A DNA stretch of 11,440 nucleotides from a bacterium. GTDB lineage: Bacteria > Elusimicrobiota > Elusimicrobia > Elusimicrobiales > UBA9959. How positions within the stretch are numbered: position 1 is the stretch's first letter; each line of letters starts with the position of its first letter. The stretch is from assembly GCA_021845705.1 (NCBI GenBank), contig JAJZVJ010000034.1:1-11440 (forward strand). Reading direction: 5' to 3'. The position numbers were made by a program, and so were the translations under genes. A model generated the notes under the pieces. That model did not search any database. It had not been told where the DNA came from and was given only the letters and a program-made list of their open reading frames with translations. Shown here one piece after another: positions 1 to 6,324 of the stretch.

Positions 1-551
1 TCCCTGGAGCTTATCAGGTGGTTGAGTATGCCGAAGTGGTAGGCGCGTTCGGCCTTGACGGGGGCGGCGGTAAAGAACATTTCCCTGGCTATATTGCTGC
101 CGACGCGGTTTATGAAATGCATGATGCCCGAGGCATTGTACGGCAGGCCCATCTTGACGGGGGTGATCGCGAAGGTGGAGGTTTCGTCGCCTACGGCCAG
201 GTCGCAGGTCACGGCCAGGTCCGTGGCGCCGCCCCAGACGCTGCCCTGTATCATGGCTATCACCGGCCCGGGATAGTTCTGTATGCAGCGGAAAGCCTGT
301 TCCATGGGACTGTCGTAGGCCAGCGGGTCGTGGTGAACCTTGGGGAGCTGCGTTATGTCGTGCCCGGCGGACCAGACGCGCGCGTTCTTCTCGGCGCGGA
401 TTATCACCACCGTGATCTTCTTTTTTTTAAACTCTTCGAGCGCGGCCACCAGCTGGTCGCAGAGTTCCAGGCTCAGCGCGTTGCGCCTTTTGGGATTGTT
501 GAGGGTTAGTACGCCTATGCCGTCTTTGATGTCTCTAAGTATAAGGTCCAT
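1..551 (-). CDS. scpB: Methylmalonyl-CoA decarboxylase, crotonase superfamily (partial, 3' end off window)
   Basis: The protein reads from an ATG at 551 leftwards through 183 codons with no stop before the window edge, so the C-terminal third is missing. It is a crotonase-fold protein and matches what I remember of E. coli ScpB/YgfG along its length. It has the oxyanion-hole stretch SAGHDI (residues 61-66) followed by LP and DPLAYD, the second oxyanion segment GSVWGGA (103-109), STF-x-ITPV (125-132), and GLPYN (135-139). Tyr138 sits where the ScpB catalytic tyrosine is placed, and His64 matches the conserved active-site histidine. ScpB decarboxylates methylmalonyl-CoA to propionyl-CoA in the cytoplasm. 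An AGGAG ribosome site lies a few bases before the ATG. Other crotonases (enoyl-CoA hydratase) are the alternative, but the SAGHDI, GSVWGGA and PYN combination favours the decarboxylase. No methylmalonyl-CoA mutase gene is visible here. Confidence 0.87.
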   Translation of the reverse strand, partial: MDLILRDIKDGIGVLTLNNPKRRNALSLELCDQLVAALEEFKKKKITVVIIRAEKNARVWSAGHDITQLPKVHHDPLAYDSPMEQAFRCIQNYPGPVIAMIQGSVWGGATDLAVTCDLAVGDETSTFAITPVKMGLPYNASGIMHFINRVGSNIAREMFFTAAPVKAERAYHFGILNHLISSR

Positions 552-598
552 TATCGTCTCCTGGCTCCCGGCCTGGCCGCGGTCTTCGCGCGCCCGGG

Positions 599-627
599 GT
601 TACTGCGCGCGCATAGCATTGTATAAT
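599..627 (+). promoter_or_regulatory. Promoter of the serine hydrolase gene, predicted leaderless
   Basis: A perfect TATAAT lies at 622-627, exactly six bases before the ATG at 634. A weak -35 match, GTTACT, lies 17 bp upstream at 599-604. Transcription should start at or next to the ATG, giving an mRNA with no leader, and no usable Shine-Dalgarno sequence is present. The 10-bp palindrome TGCGCGCGCA (604-613) falls in the spacer and could bind a regulator; that is speculation. Confidence 0.6.
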
Positions 628-633
628 TTTAGG

Positions 634-1887
634 ATGAAATATTCGCTGCCAACTTTCGCCCTGCTGGCTTTTTCCGCGTTCCCGTCCTTTGCCGGCCAGG
701 ACGGGGGGGGCGGCCTTGAGCGGGCCGCGCGGGAGGTCTCGGCCAGGATAACCGGAAAGCCCGCCGGCATGGAGGAGATATTCGACAAAAGCCTGTTCAG
801 GCAGATCTCCCTTGAAAAGCTTACGGCGGTGCTGGCCGGGATCTACAGGGACAACGGGGCCGTCTCGCAGACCCTGCTCTGCAGCTCCGCGGCCTCTTCC
901 GGGCATTTCTTCCTTGATACGGACCGCGGCTACCGCGTTCCGCTGGCGCTGTCGCTGGACGCCGGGACCGGGAAGATAAACGGTATTTTTTTCAGTCCGG
1001 GCTACCTGAAGAGCGCCGTTCTAGAGGAAGTCAGGGCGCGGCTTGCGGCCCTGCCCGGCAAAACCGGGCTGCTTGTGAGGCGGCTGGGGGAGAACGCGGA
1101 AACCCTGGAGGCCCTTAACGAGGACGACTGTTTCGCCGTAGGCTCCGCTTTCAAGCTTTATGTCCTCGGCGCGCTTCTGAAAGAGAGGGTTTCCTGGGAA
1201 AAGATCTACAGGCTTAAGGCCGCGGACAGATCTTTGCCCGCGGGCGGCCTCCGCGGCTGGCCGGACGGTTCGCCTCTTACGGCGCATACCCTGGCCGCGC
1301 TGATGATCTCGGAAAGCGACAATACCGCCGCCGACGCGCTGATCTCCGCGCTCGGCAGGCGGACGATAGAGGCCGACCTGGCCGCCCTCGGGCATTCCGC
1401 CCCGGAACGCCTGGAACCGTTCCTGAAAACCTCGGAAATGTTCAAGTTGAAAGCGGATACGGGGGCCTCGCTCGAATACCTGAACCTGCCGGCCGCGAAT
1501 AAATACGATTTCCTTTCCTCCCTCTCAAAAGTCCCGCTGGCCCCCGAAAACGTGAAGCGTAGTCCTTTCGGAGTGGATAAAGTGGAATGGCCGGCGTCGC
1601 CTTCGGACCTTTGCCGCCTGATGGATTACTTCCGGAAAAAGAACGACGCGAAGGCGCTGGAGATACTCGCGATGAACCCCGGCCTTGATATCCCGCGGGA
1701 TAAGATAGCCTATGCCGGGTATATGGGCGGCGCGGAGCCCGGGGTGCTTTCCATGACCTGGCTGCTTAAGAACAAAAAGGGGGAATGGTTCTGCCTTTCC
1801 TCCTCCTGGAACAGCGAGGCCGGGGATACCGCTGAAGAAGATCTTTCCCCCCGGATGCGGGCGGCCGTTAACGCGCTGGGGGAGTGA
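634..1887 (+). CDS. Exported serine hydrolase, class A beta-lactamase-like fold (ORF12/cephalosporin-esterase-like group)
   Basis: This is a protein of 417 residues. The reading frame stays open further upstream, but the ATG at 634 is chosen because it follows a TATAAT box and begins a good signal peptide (residues 1-20, cleavage likely after PSFA). The mature protein has an N-terminal domain (about 25-150) followed by a beta-lactamase-type domain. That domain has the nucleophile motif S171-A-F-K174, the S228-D-N230 motif, the PFLKTSEMFKLK segment (262-273), and GGAEPGV (365-371) on the third-motif strand. The order and the segments PFL-T-E-F-LK and GG-EPGVL resemble the serine hydrolases grouped with clavulanate-cluster ORF12. 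No class A Glu166-type general base is apparent, so a true beta-lactamase is unlikely; an esterase, amidase or penicillin-binding role is possible. The lysine I expect just before GG in the third motif is Met364 here. It converges with uppP across 47 bp. Confidence 0.8.
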   Translation: MKYSLPTFALLAFSAFPSFAGQDGGGGLERAAREVSARITGKPAGMEEIFDKSLFRQISLEKLTAVLAGIYRDNGAVSQTLLCSSAASSGHFFLDTDRGYRVPLALSLDAGTGKINGIFFSPGYLKSAVLEEVRARLAALPGKTGLLVRRLGENAETLEALNEDDCFAVGSAFKLYVLGALLKERVSWEKIYRLKAADRSLPAGGLRGWPDGSPLTAHTLAALMISESDNTAADALISALGRRTIEADLAALGHSAPERLEPFLKTSEMFKLKADTGASLEYLNLPAANKYDFLSSLSKVPLAPENVKRSPFGVDKVEWPASPSDLCRLMDYFRKKNDAKALEILAMNPGLDIPRDKIAYAGYMGGAEPGVLSMTWLLKNKKGEWFCLSSSWNSEAGDTAEEDLSPRMRAAVNALGE

Positions 1888-1934
1888 AAAGGCGGGCGGA
1901 CGGCGGCCGAAAATCTCCGTACCCGGAAAACCGG

Positions 1935-2792
1935 TTAATGCGGGCGTAAAAGGATGAACAGGCCGAGGATCATCCGGTAGACGGCGAACGGAACGAAGCC
2001 GCGTTTGCGCACCCAGGCCATGAACCACGCCACCACCGCCCACGCGACGAAGAAAGAGACCGCGAACCCTATGCCGAGCGTGAGCCACTGGTGCGGGGTC
2101 ATCGCAAGCGGGGCCAGGGCCTCCGCGCCATGCCCGTGCATCAGCGTTTTAAGCAGTTCGTAACCGGTGGCCGCGAACATAGTGGGGATGGAGACGAAGA
2201 AGGAGAATTCCAGCGCCCCCACCCGCGACAGGCCCGCGGTCTGGCCGGCGGCTATGGTGGCCATGGACCGGCTGACGCCGGGGAAAACGGCCGACAGGAT
2301 CTGCACCGCGCCTATCCACACTGACTGCAGCCAGTTCATCTGGTTCATGTCCGTGGTCCGCGGCTTGCCGCATCGCACATCCACCACCCACATCACCACG
2401 CCGCCTATCAGCAGCGACCAGCCTATTACCTGGAGGCTCTCAAGGTTATGGCTGATAAGTTTTGTAAGCAGGAATGCCGGGCCGGCCGTCACAAAAAAAG
2501 CCAGCAGCACCAGTGTCACCGGGTGGTTGAGCGCGTCGCGCTTGCCGGTGAGCGGGTTTACCGGGAAAGTCTTTAAGAATTCGGCGATGCGCTTGCGGAA
2601 GTAGATAGGCAGGCAGAGCACCGCGCCCAGCTGTATGACCACGTCGAACATCTTCCAATACGGGTCGGTGAGGGGTATCTGGATGAACGGCAGCGCCTTG
2701 GCCAGGCGCAGGTGCGCGGTGGAACTGACGGGCAGGAATTCGGTAACGCCTTCTATGAAGCCGAACAGCAAAGCGAGGGGGTAATCGGTCAT
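1935..2792 (-). CDS. uppP: Undecaprenyl-diphosphate phosphatase (BacA/UppP family)
   Basis: This integral membrane enzyme of 285 residues removes a phosphate from undecaprenyl diphosphate, regenerating the lipid carrier for peptidoglycan and other envelope polymers. Both family signatures are present: EGVTEFLPVSSTAH (residues 14-27, with Glu14, Glu18, Ser24 and His27 at the catalytic positions) and PGVSRSMAT (171-179, with Arg175). The rest is a series of hydrophobic helices (about 92-112, 121-138, 195-210, 232-255, 266-281), and the length is close to the usual 265-280. The ATG at 2792 is chosen over the longer open frame because it has AGGAG just upstream and the family N-terminus begins here. 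It is divergent from the kinase-RapZ fusion gene and convergent with the serine hydrolase, so it probably forms a single-gene transcript. The wall-related neighbours fit its role. Confidence 0.96.
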   Translation of the reverse strand: MTDYPLALLFGFIEGVTEFLPVSSTAHLRLAKALPFIQIPLTDPYWKMFDVVIQLGAVLCLPIYFRKRIAEFLKTFPVNPLTGKRDALNHPVTLVLLAFFVTAGPAFLLTKLISHNLESLQVIGWSLLIGGVVMWVVDVRCGKPRTTDMNQMNWLQSVWIGAVQILSAVFPGVSRSMATIAAGQTAGLSRVGALEFSFFVSIPTMFAATGYELLKTLMHGHGAEALAPLAMTPHQWLTLGIGFAVSFFVAWAVVAWFMAWVRKRGFVPFAVYRMILGLFILLRPH

Positions 2793-2826
2793 ACGCTCCT
2801 GGTCCAAACAATGTTCAAGGTAAACT

Positions 2827-2856
2827 ATTGTAAATAATCTTCGGCCATAATGCCAG
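2827..2856 (-). promoter_or_regulatory. Predicted promoter of uppP
   Basis: On the minus strand, CTGGCA (2856-2851, four of six -35 consensus bases) and TACAAT (2832-2827) are separated by 18 bp. The start point would be near 2820, leaving a leader of about 28 bases that holds the AGGAG site. It lies back to back with the promoter of the kinase-RapZ fusion gene, so one regulator could affect both. Confidence 0.4.
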
Positions 2857-2873
2857 CCGGCGGCCTTTATCCA

Positions 2874-2902
2874 TTTACGCGCGGCTTGGTAAATCCTAGA
2901 AT
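2874..2902 (+). promoter_or_regulatory. Predicted promoter of the kinase-RapZ / nucleotidyltransferase / YhcH cluster
   Basis: TTTACG (2874-2879) and TAGAAT (2897-2902) are separated by exactly 17 bp, each close to the sigma-70 consensus. The start point would be near 2909, giving a leader of about 20 bases with an AAGGGA ribosome site (2919-2924) before the ATG at 2929. Confidence 0.5.
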
Positions 2903-2928
2903 AAGGTGGGGTCCGAAAAAGGGAAACT

Positions 2929-4389
2929 ATGCCGCTTAAGAACAAAGAAAAGGAAGCCGCGGAATTCAAAAGCCAGCCCGAAACTCCGCTGAGGGCGCTG
3001 TATAAAAAAACCTTCGGCCTCGAACCGGAGGCTTTCGAGCCGCTGAAGGCCGACGGCTCGGCGCGGCGCCTTTTCCGCCTCAGGGACGCAAGCCGCTCCG
3101 TAATAGGGGCGTTCGGTCCGGACAAAATGGAGAACAGGGCCTTCCTGGAGTTCTCCCGCCATTTCCGCGCCGAGAAACTGCCGGTGCCGGAAATTTACGC
3201 CGCCGACCAGGCGCAGGGGATCTACCTCGAGGAGGACCTGGGCAGCACCACTCTTTTCGACTACCTGGGGGCCGGGCGCAAGGGCGGGGAGGTCCCGCCC
3301 CGGGTAATGGCGGCCTACAAAAAGGTCCTTGACGTACTGCCGCGCTTCCAGGCGCAGGCGGGCCGGGGCCTGGACCTGAAGTTCTGTTATCCCCGCGCCA
3401 GTTTCGACCGCCAGTCCATAATGTGGGACCTGAACTACTTTAAGTATTATTTCCTGAAGCTCGCCAAGATCCCCTTCAACGAGCAGAAACTGGAGGACGA
3501 TTTCGCCCGCTTTACTGATTTCCTGCTTGAGGCCCCGGCGGACTATTTCCTCTACCGCGACTTCCAGTCCCGCAATATCATGCTTCGGGACGGGGAGCCG
3601 TGGTTCATAGACTACCAGGGCGGGCGGAAAGGCGCGGCCCAATACGACCTGGCTTCCCTGCTTTATGACGCCAAGGCCGATCTCTCTCCCGAGGCCCGCT
3701 CGGAGCTGCGGGCCCACTACCTCCTGGCCTCGGGGCTGGACCGGGAAGCCTTTATGCGGCATTACTACGCCTTCGCCTACATCCGCATAATGCAGGCTAT
3801 GGGCGCCTACGGCCTGCGCGGTTTTTACGAGGGGAAAACGCATTTTTTAAACAGCGTGCCCTACGCCGTGCGCAATATAGAGTGGCTGCTCCGGAACGCG
3901 GAACTGGAGGTGAAACTGCCGGAGCTTACGCAGTGCTTCAAGCGGATCGCCGCCTCCTCCTACCTGCGCCAGTTCGGCAAGACAAAACTGGGGCTGACCG
4001 TGCGCATTACCAGTTTTTCTTTCAGGAACGGCCTGCCGCTGGACGAAAAGGGCCACGGCGGCGGCTTCGTCTTCGACTGCCGCGCCCTGCCGAACCCCGG
4101 GCGTTACGCCGAGTACGCGCAGCTTACCGGCAAAGATAAGCCGGTCATGGATTATCTTCAGAAAGAGCCGGAGGTGGCGAAGTTCCTGGCGAGCGTCTTC
4201 GCCATAACCGACATGAGCGTGGAAAATTACCTTTCGCGCAACTTCACTTCGCTCATGGTGAATTTCGGCTGCACCGGCGGGCGGCACCGCTCCGTTTATT
4301 GCGCCGAGGCCCTGGCCGCGCGCATAAAACAGAAATACGGCGCCAGGGTGGAGCTGAGCCACAGGGAATTCCCGGGGCCGGCCAAATGA
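2929..4389 (+). CDS. Fusion protein: AmgK-like sugar kinase (APH fold) with RapZ C-terminal domain
   Basis: This is a protein of 486 residues with two domains. Residues about 20-335 form an aminoglycoside-phosphotransferase-type kinase: the catalytic loop reads YRDFQSRNIML (209-219, with catalytic Asp211 and Asn216), followed by the metal-binding IDYQGG (227-232, Asp228) and YDLASLLYDA. This resembles AmgK, the kinase that phosphorylates the anomeric carbon of MurNAc/GlcNAc. Residues about 356-480 match the RapZ C-terminal domain: SFSFRNGLP, FDCRALPNPG, TGKDKPV and the loop GCTGGRHRS (447-455). In E. coli that domain binds glucosamine-6-phosphate and the sRNA GlmZ. The normal RapZ N-terminal P-loop ATPase is absent, replaced by the kinase. 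The last four bases overlap the next gene (ATGA), so translation is probably coupled. An AAGGGA site supports the start. The sugar substrate and what the RapZ part senses are inference. Confidence 0.87.
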   Translation: MPLKNKEKEAAEFKSQPETPLRALYKKTFGLEPEAFEPLKADGSARRLFRLRDASRSVIGAFGPDKMENRAFLEFSRHFRAEKLPVPEIYAADQAQGIYLEEDLGSTTLFDYLGAGRKGGEVPPRVMAAYKKVLDVLPRFQAQAGRGLDLKFCYPRASFDRQSIMWDLNYFKYYFLKLAKIPFNEQKLEDDFARFTDFLLEAPADYFLYRDFQSRNIMLRDGEPWFIDYQGGRKGAAQYDLASLLYDAKADLSPEARSELRAHYLLASGLDREAFMRHYYAFAYIRIMQAMGAYGLRGFYEGKTHFLNSVPYAVRNIEWLLRNAELEVKLPELTQCFKRIAASSYLRQFGKTKLGLTVRITSFSFRNGLPLDEKGHGGGFVFDCRALPNPGRYAEYAQLTGKDKPVMDYLQKEPEVAKFLASVFAITDMSVENYLSRNFTSLMVNFGCTGGRHRSVYCAEALAARIKQKYGARVELSHREFPGPAK

Positions 4390-5096
4390 AAGCCATTATT
4401 TTCGCCGCCGGGCTCGGCACGCGCCTGCGGCCGCTTACGGACACCGTCCCGAAGGCGCTAGTGGAGATAAACGGGACCCCGATGCTGGAATTGGTCATCC
4501 GCCGGCTTTCCGCGGCCGGCGTCCGCAAGCTCGTGATAAACACCCATCATTTCCACGAAAAGATAGCGGCCTTTCTGCGTTCCAGGGGCGATTTCGGACT
4601 TAAGATAGAACTGTCGCGCGAAGAAGCCTTCCCGCTGGAGACCGGCGGAGGCCTTAAAAAAGCGGCGGCTTTCCTTGACGGCGGGGAACCTTTTTTCGCC
4701 TACAACTCCGACGTTTATTCCGAAATGGACCTGGGCGCGCTTTACCGCGCGCACCTGGCCTCCGGCGCGCTGGCCACGCTGGCGGTACGGGACAGGTTTT
4801 CAAAGAGAAAGCTTTTGTTCGACGCGGGGATGTCCCTTAAAGGCCGGGAAGGGGAGGCGGCGGCCGCCGGCCTGAAGCCATACGCTTTCAGCGGGATACA
4901 GGTGATCTCGCCCGGAATATTTCCCAAACTGACCGAGGACGGGGTCTTCACCATAACAGCGGCTTATCTCCGGCTGGCCGCCGCGGGCGAAAACATCAGG
5001 GGCTTCGAGGACAGGTCCGCTTTCTGGCGGGATATAGGCGACCTCGAGCGCCTGGAGGCGGTGCGCTTCCGCGCCGATGAGGTGAAGCCGGTCTGA
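4386..5096 (+). CDS. Sugar-1-phosphate nucleotidyltransferase, MurU/HddC-like
   Basis: A 236-residue NTP-transferase (Rossmann-like GT-A fold) that starts with the signature KAIIFAAGLGTRLRPLT (2-18) followed by PKAL (22-25). LETGGG (84-89) forms the sugar/nucleotide loop, NSDV (107-110) carries the metal-binding Asp109, FSGIQV is in the middle, and FWRDIGDLERL (213-223) carries the second metal Asp216. The length and motifs fit the short, regulation-free members such as MurU (MurNAc-1-phosphate uridylyltransferase) or HddC (heptose-1-phosphate guanylyltransferase) rather than the longer GlmU or RmlA. The ATG lies in an ATGA overlap with the upstream kinase-RapZ gene; a kinase making an anomeric sugar phosphate directly before such an enzyme is the AmgK-MurU arrangement of cell-wall sugar recycling. 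UDP-MurNAc production is therefore the best guess, not proven. Confidence 0.86.
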   Translation: MKAIIFAAGLGTRLRPLTDTVPKALVEINGTPMLELVIRRLSAAGVRKLVINTHHFHEKIAAFLRSRGDFGLKIELSREEAFPLETGGGLKKAAAFLDGGEPFFAYNSDVYSEMDLGALYRAHLASGALATLAVRDRFSKRKLLFDAGMSLKGREGEAAAAGLKPYAFSGIQVISPGIFPKLTEDGVFTITAAYLRLAAAGENIRGFEDRSAFWRDIGDLERLEAVRFRADEVKPV

Positions 5097-5109
5097 AGGG
5101 AAGGCGGCT

Positions 5110-5568
5110 ATGATCGTTTCAACTCTTGAAAACGCGGCTCGCAGGCTGCGCATGACGCCGGGCCTGGAAAAGGCGCTCGAATTCCTGCGCCGCCCCGGCG
5201 CGGCGGGACTCCCCGACGGCAGATATGAAATAGACGGCGGGACGGTCTTCGCCATGGTGCAGCGCTACGAAACTACGAAGGCCGGCGCCGTAAAATTCGA
5301 GGCGCACCGGAAATACGCGGACGTGCAGTTCGTCGCCGCGGGGGCGGAGGTCATAGGCTGGGCGCCGCTCAGGAACATGGCGGTGAACGAAGCTTACGAC
5401 GAAGGAAAAGACGTCTGTTTCGGGACCGTGCCGGAGGGAGCGTGGACTCCGCTGCGGCTGGAGGCCGGGCGGCTCGCCGTGCTCTATCCCGAAGACGCGC
5501 ACGCCCCGAGGCTCGCGGCCGGCGCCCCGGGCCCGGTGATAAAAGTGGTGGTTAAGATCCTGGTTTAG
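5110..5568 (+). CDS. YhcH/YjgK/YiaL (DUF386) family protein, NanQ-like sugar anomerase
   Basis: A 152-residue cytoplasmic cupin-like protein, the usual size for the family. It has GRYEIDGG (37-44), the metal-site stretch KFEAHRKYADVQ (62-73, with Glu64, His66 and Asp71), YDEGKD, LYPEDAHAP (125-133, His131) and the closing IKVVVKI. The family includes E. coli NanQ (YhcH), which speeds the interconversion of sialic-acid anomers, and YiaL in a sugar-uptake operon. It starts 13 bases after the nucleotidyltransferase stop, with a GGGAAGG site, so it is very likely cotranscribed. An anomerase is a sensible partner for a kinase that must act on one anomer of an amino sugar; the actual substrate is unknown. 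Confidence 0.88.
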   Translation: MIVSTLENAARRLRMTPGLEKALEFLRRPGAAGLPDGRYEIDGGTVFAMVQRYETTKAGAVKFEAHRKYADVQFVAAGAEVIGWAPLRNMAVNEAYDEGKDVCFGTVPEGAWTPLRLEAGRLAVLYPEDAHAPRLAAGAPGPVIKVVVKILV

Positions 5569-5588
5569 CCCCGCCGCCCTGCTTTTAA

Positions 5589-6323
5589 ATGAAAAGAACA
5601 AAAACCCTTATCATCGCTTCCTGCGGTCTGGAGCAGAAGCATATAACCCTGGAGACCATGGGCGCGTTGAAAAAGTGCGGAACGGTGTTCTCCCACTGCC
5701 TTGACGCCGCCGACGGAGGTTTTATAGCTAAAGCCTGCGCCAGGTTCGAGTCCCTGCGGGAGGTTCCGCGTTACGGGATGGCCGCAAGGCTGAAGGAAGC
5801 TTTCCGCGAGCATGATGTGGTAGGTTTCCTGACCTACGGGAACCCTTTGTTCCTCAACAGGACCACCGCGCGGCTGACCGGGGAGATGGCGGCTTCCGGC
5901 ATAAGGGTCACCGTGCTGCCGGCGGTTTCCTCTTTCGATTCCATCGTGAACCTGATGGACCTGAATATCTTCTCTCCGGCCGGGCTGCGCCTTGTGGATA
6001 CCGGGCCCGCGGTGAAGGACCTGAAGATAGCCGCGGAAATGGACACGCTTTTTTTTGTGGCGGGGGAACTTAACGCCCCGGGGTGCGAAAGGGCCAGGGG
6101 TATTTTCCTGAAGAAACTGGAAGCCGCCTATCCCGGCAGGCACCCGGTTTTCCTTATCAACCTGCCGTGTATCGGGTCCGAGCCGGAGAGGCTGGTGAAA
6201 ACCACGGTGAGCGGGCTTAAAACAGTTCTCTCCGGGGCCGACAGGCTTACCACTATCCTGGTGCGCGCTTACCGGAAAAAGAAGCGCGGCGGCAAGCGGA
6301 CCCGGGCGCGCAGCTCTGAATAA
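5589..6323 (+). CDS. Tetrapyrrole-methylase-superfamily SAM methyltransferase, borosin-methyltransferase-like
   Basis: This is a protein of 244 residues. The TP-methylase fold is indicated by an opening beta strand TLIIASCGLE (6-15), then HITLETMGAL (18-27), the SAM-binding glycine loop TYGNPLFLN (82-90), which replaces the usual GDP-type loop, and VLPAVSSFDSIVNLMDLNI (109-127). This pattern (H-TLE, YG-P, LP-SS-D) is nearer to the peptide backbone N-methyltransferases of the borosin family than to CobA/CbiF or RsmI, which would show GDP or ATPIGN motifs. The C-terminal 19 residues are strongly basic (RAYRKKKRGGKRTRARSSE), unlike a fused borosin core peptide, and may bind nucleic acid. It starts 20 bases after the YhcH gene without a recognisable Shine-Dalgarno site. 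No precursor peptide or porphyrin gene is nearby. The methyl acceptor is unknown. Confidence 0.75.
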   Translation: MKRTKTLIIASCGLEQKHITLETMGALKKCGTVFSHCLDAADGGFIAKACARFESLREVPRYGMAARLKEAFREHDVVGFLTYGNPLFLNRTTARLTGEMAASGIRVTVLPAVSSFDSIVNLMDLNIFSPAGLRLVDTGPAVKDLKIAAEMDTLFFVAGELNAPGCERARGIFLKKLEAAYPGRHPVFLINLPCIGSEPERLVKTTVSGLKTVLSGADRLTTILVRAYRKKKRGGKRTRARSSE

Positions 6324-6324
6324 A

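Noticed and set aside
18..509. Plus-strand open frame at the left edge
   Set aside because: It is the antisense shadow of the methylmalonyl-CoA decarboxylase gene, whose minus-strand frame shows ScpB motifs throughout.
340..633. N-terminal extension of the serine hydrolase frame upstream of 634
   Set aside because: It runs across the oppositely coded scpB start and the promoter region, has no hydrolase features, and would bury the signal peptide.
1923..1934. CCGG-AAAA-CCGG palindrome between the serine hydrolase and uppP genes, possible bidirectional terminator
   Set aside because: The stem is only four base pairs and no T-run follows on either strand.
2793..3125. Upstream extension of the uppP frame
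   Set aside because: It overlaps the opposite kinase gene, and the family N-terminus and an AGGAG site both sit at the ATG at 2792.
2896..3843. Long open frame (315 codons) on the minus strand inside the kinase-RapZ gene
   Set aside because: It is antisense to a gene with clear family motifs, its translation has no recognisable domain, and GC-rich coding DNA commonly leaves such frames open. The same applies to 6922-7854 (plus) and 10581-11366 (minus).
6267..6320. C-terminal tail of the TP-methylase as a fused borosin core peptide
   Set aside because: The tail is almost all Lys, Arg, Gly and Ser, whereas known borosin cores are hydrophobic; no leader-like linker is seen.
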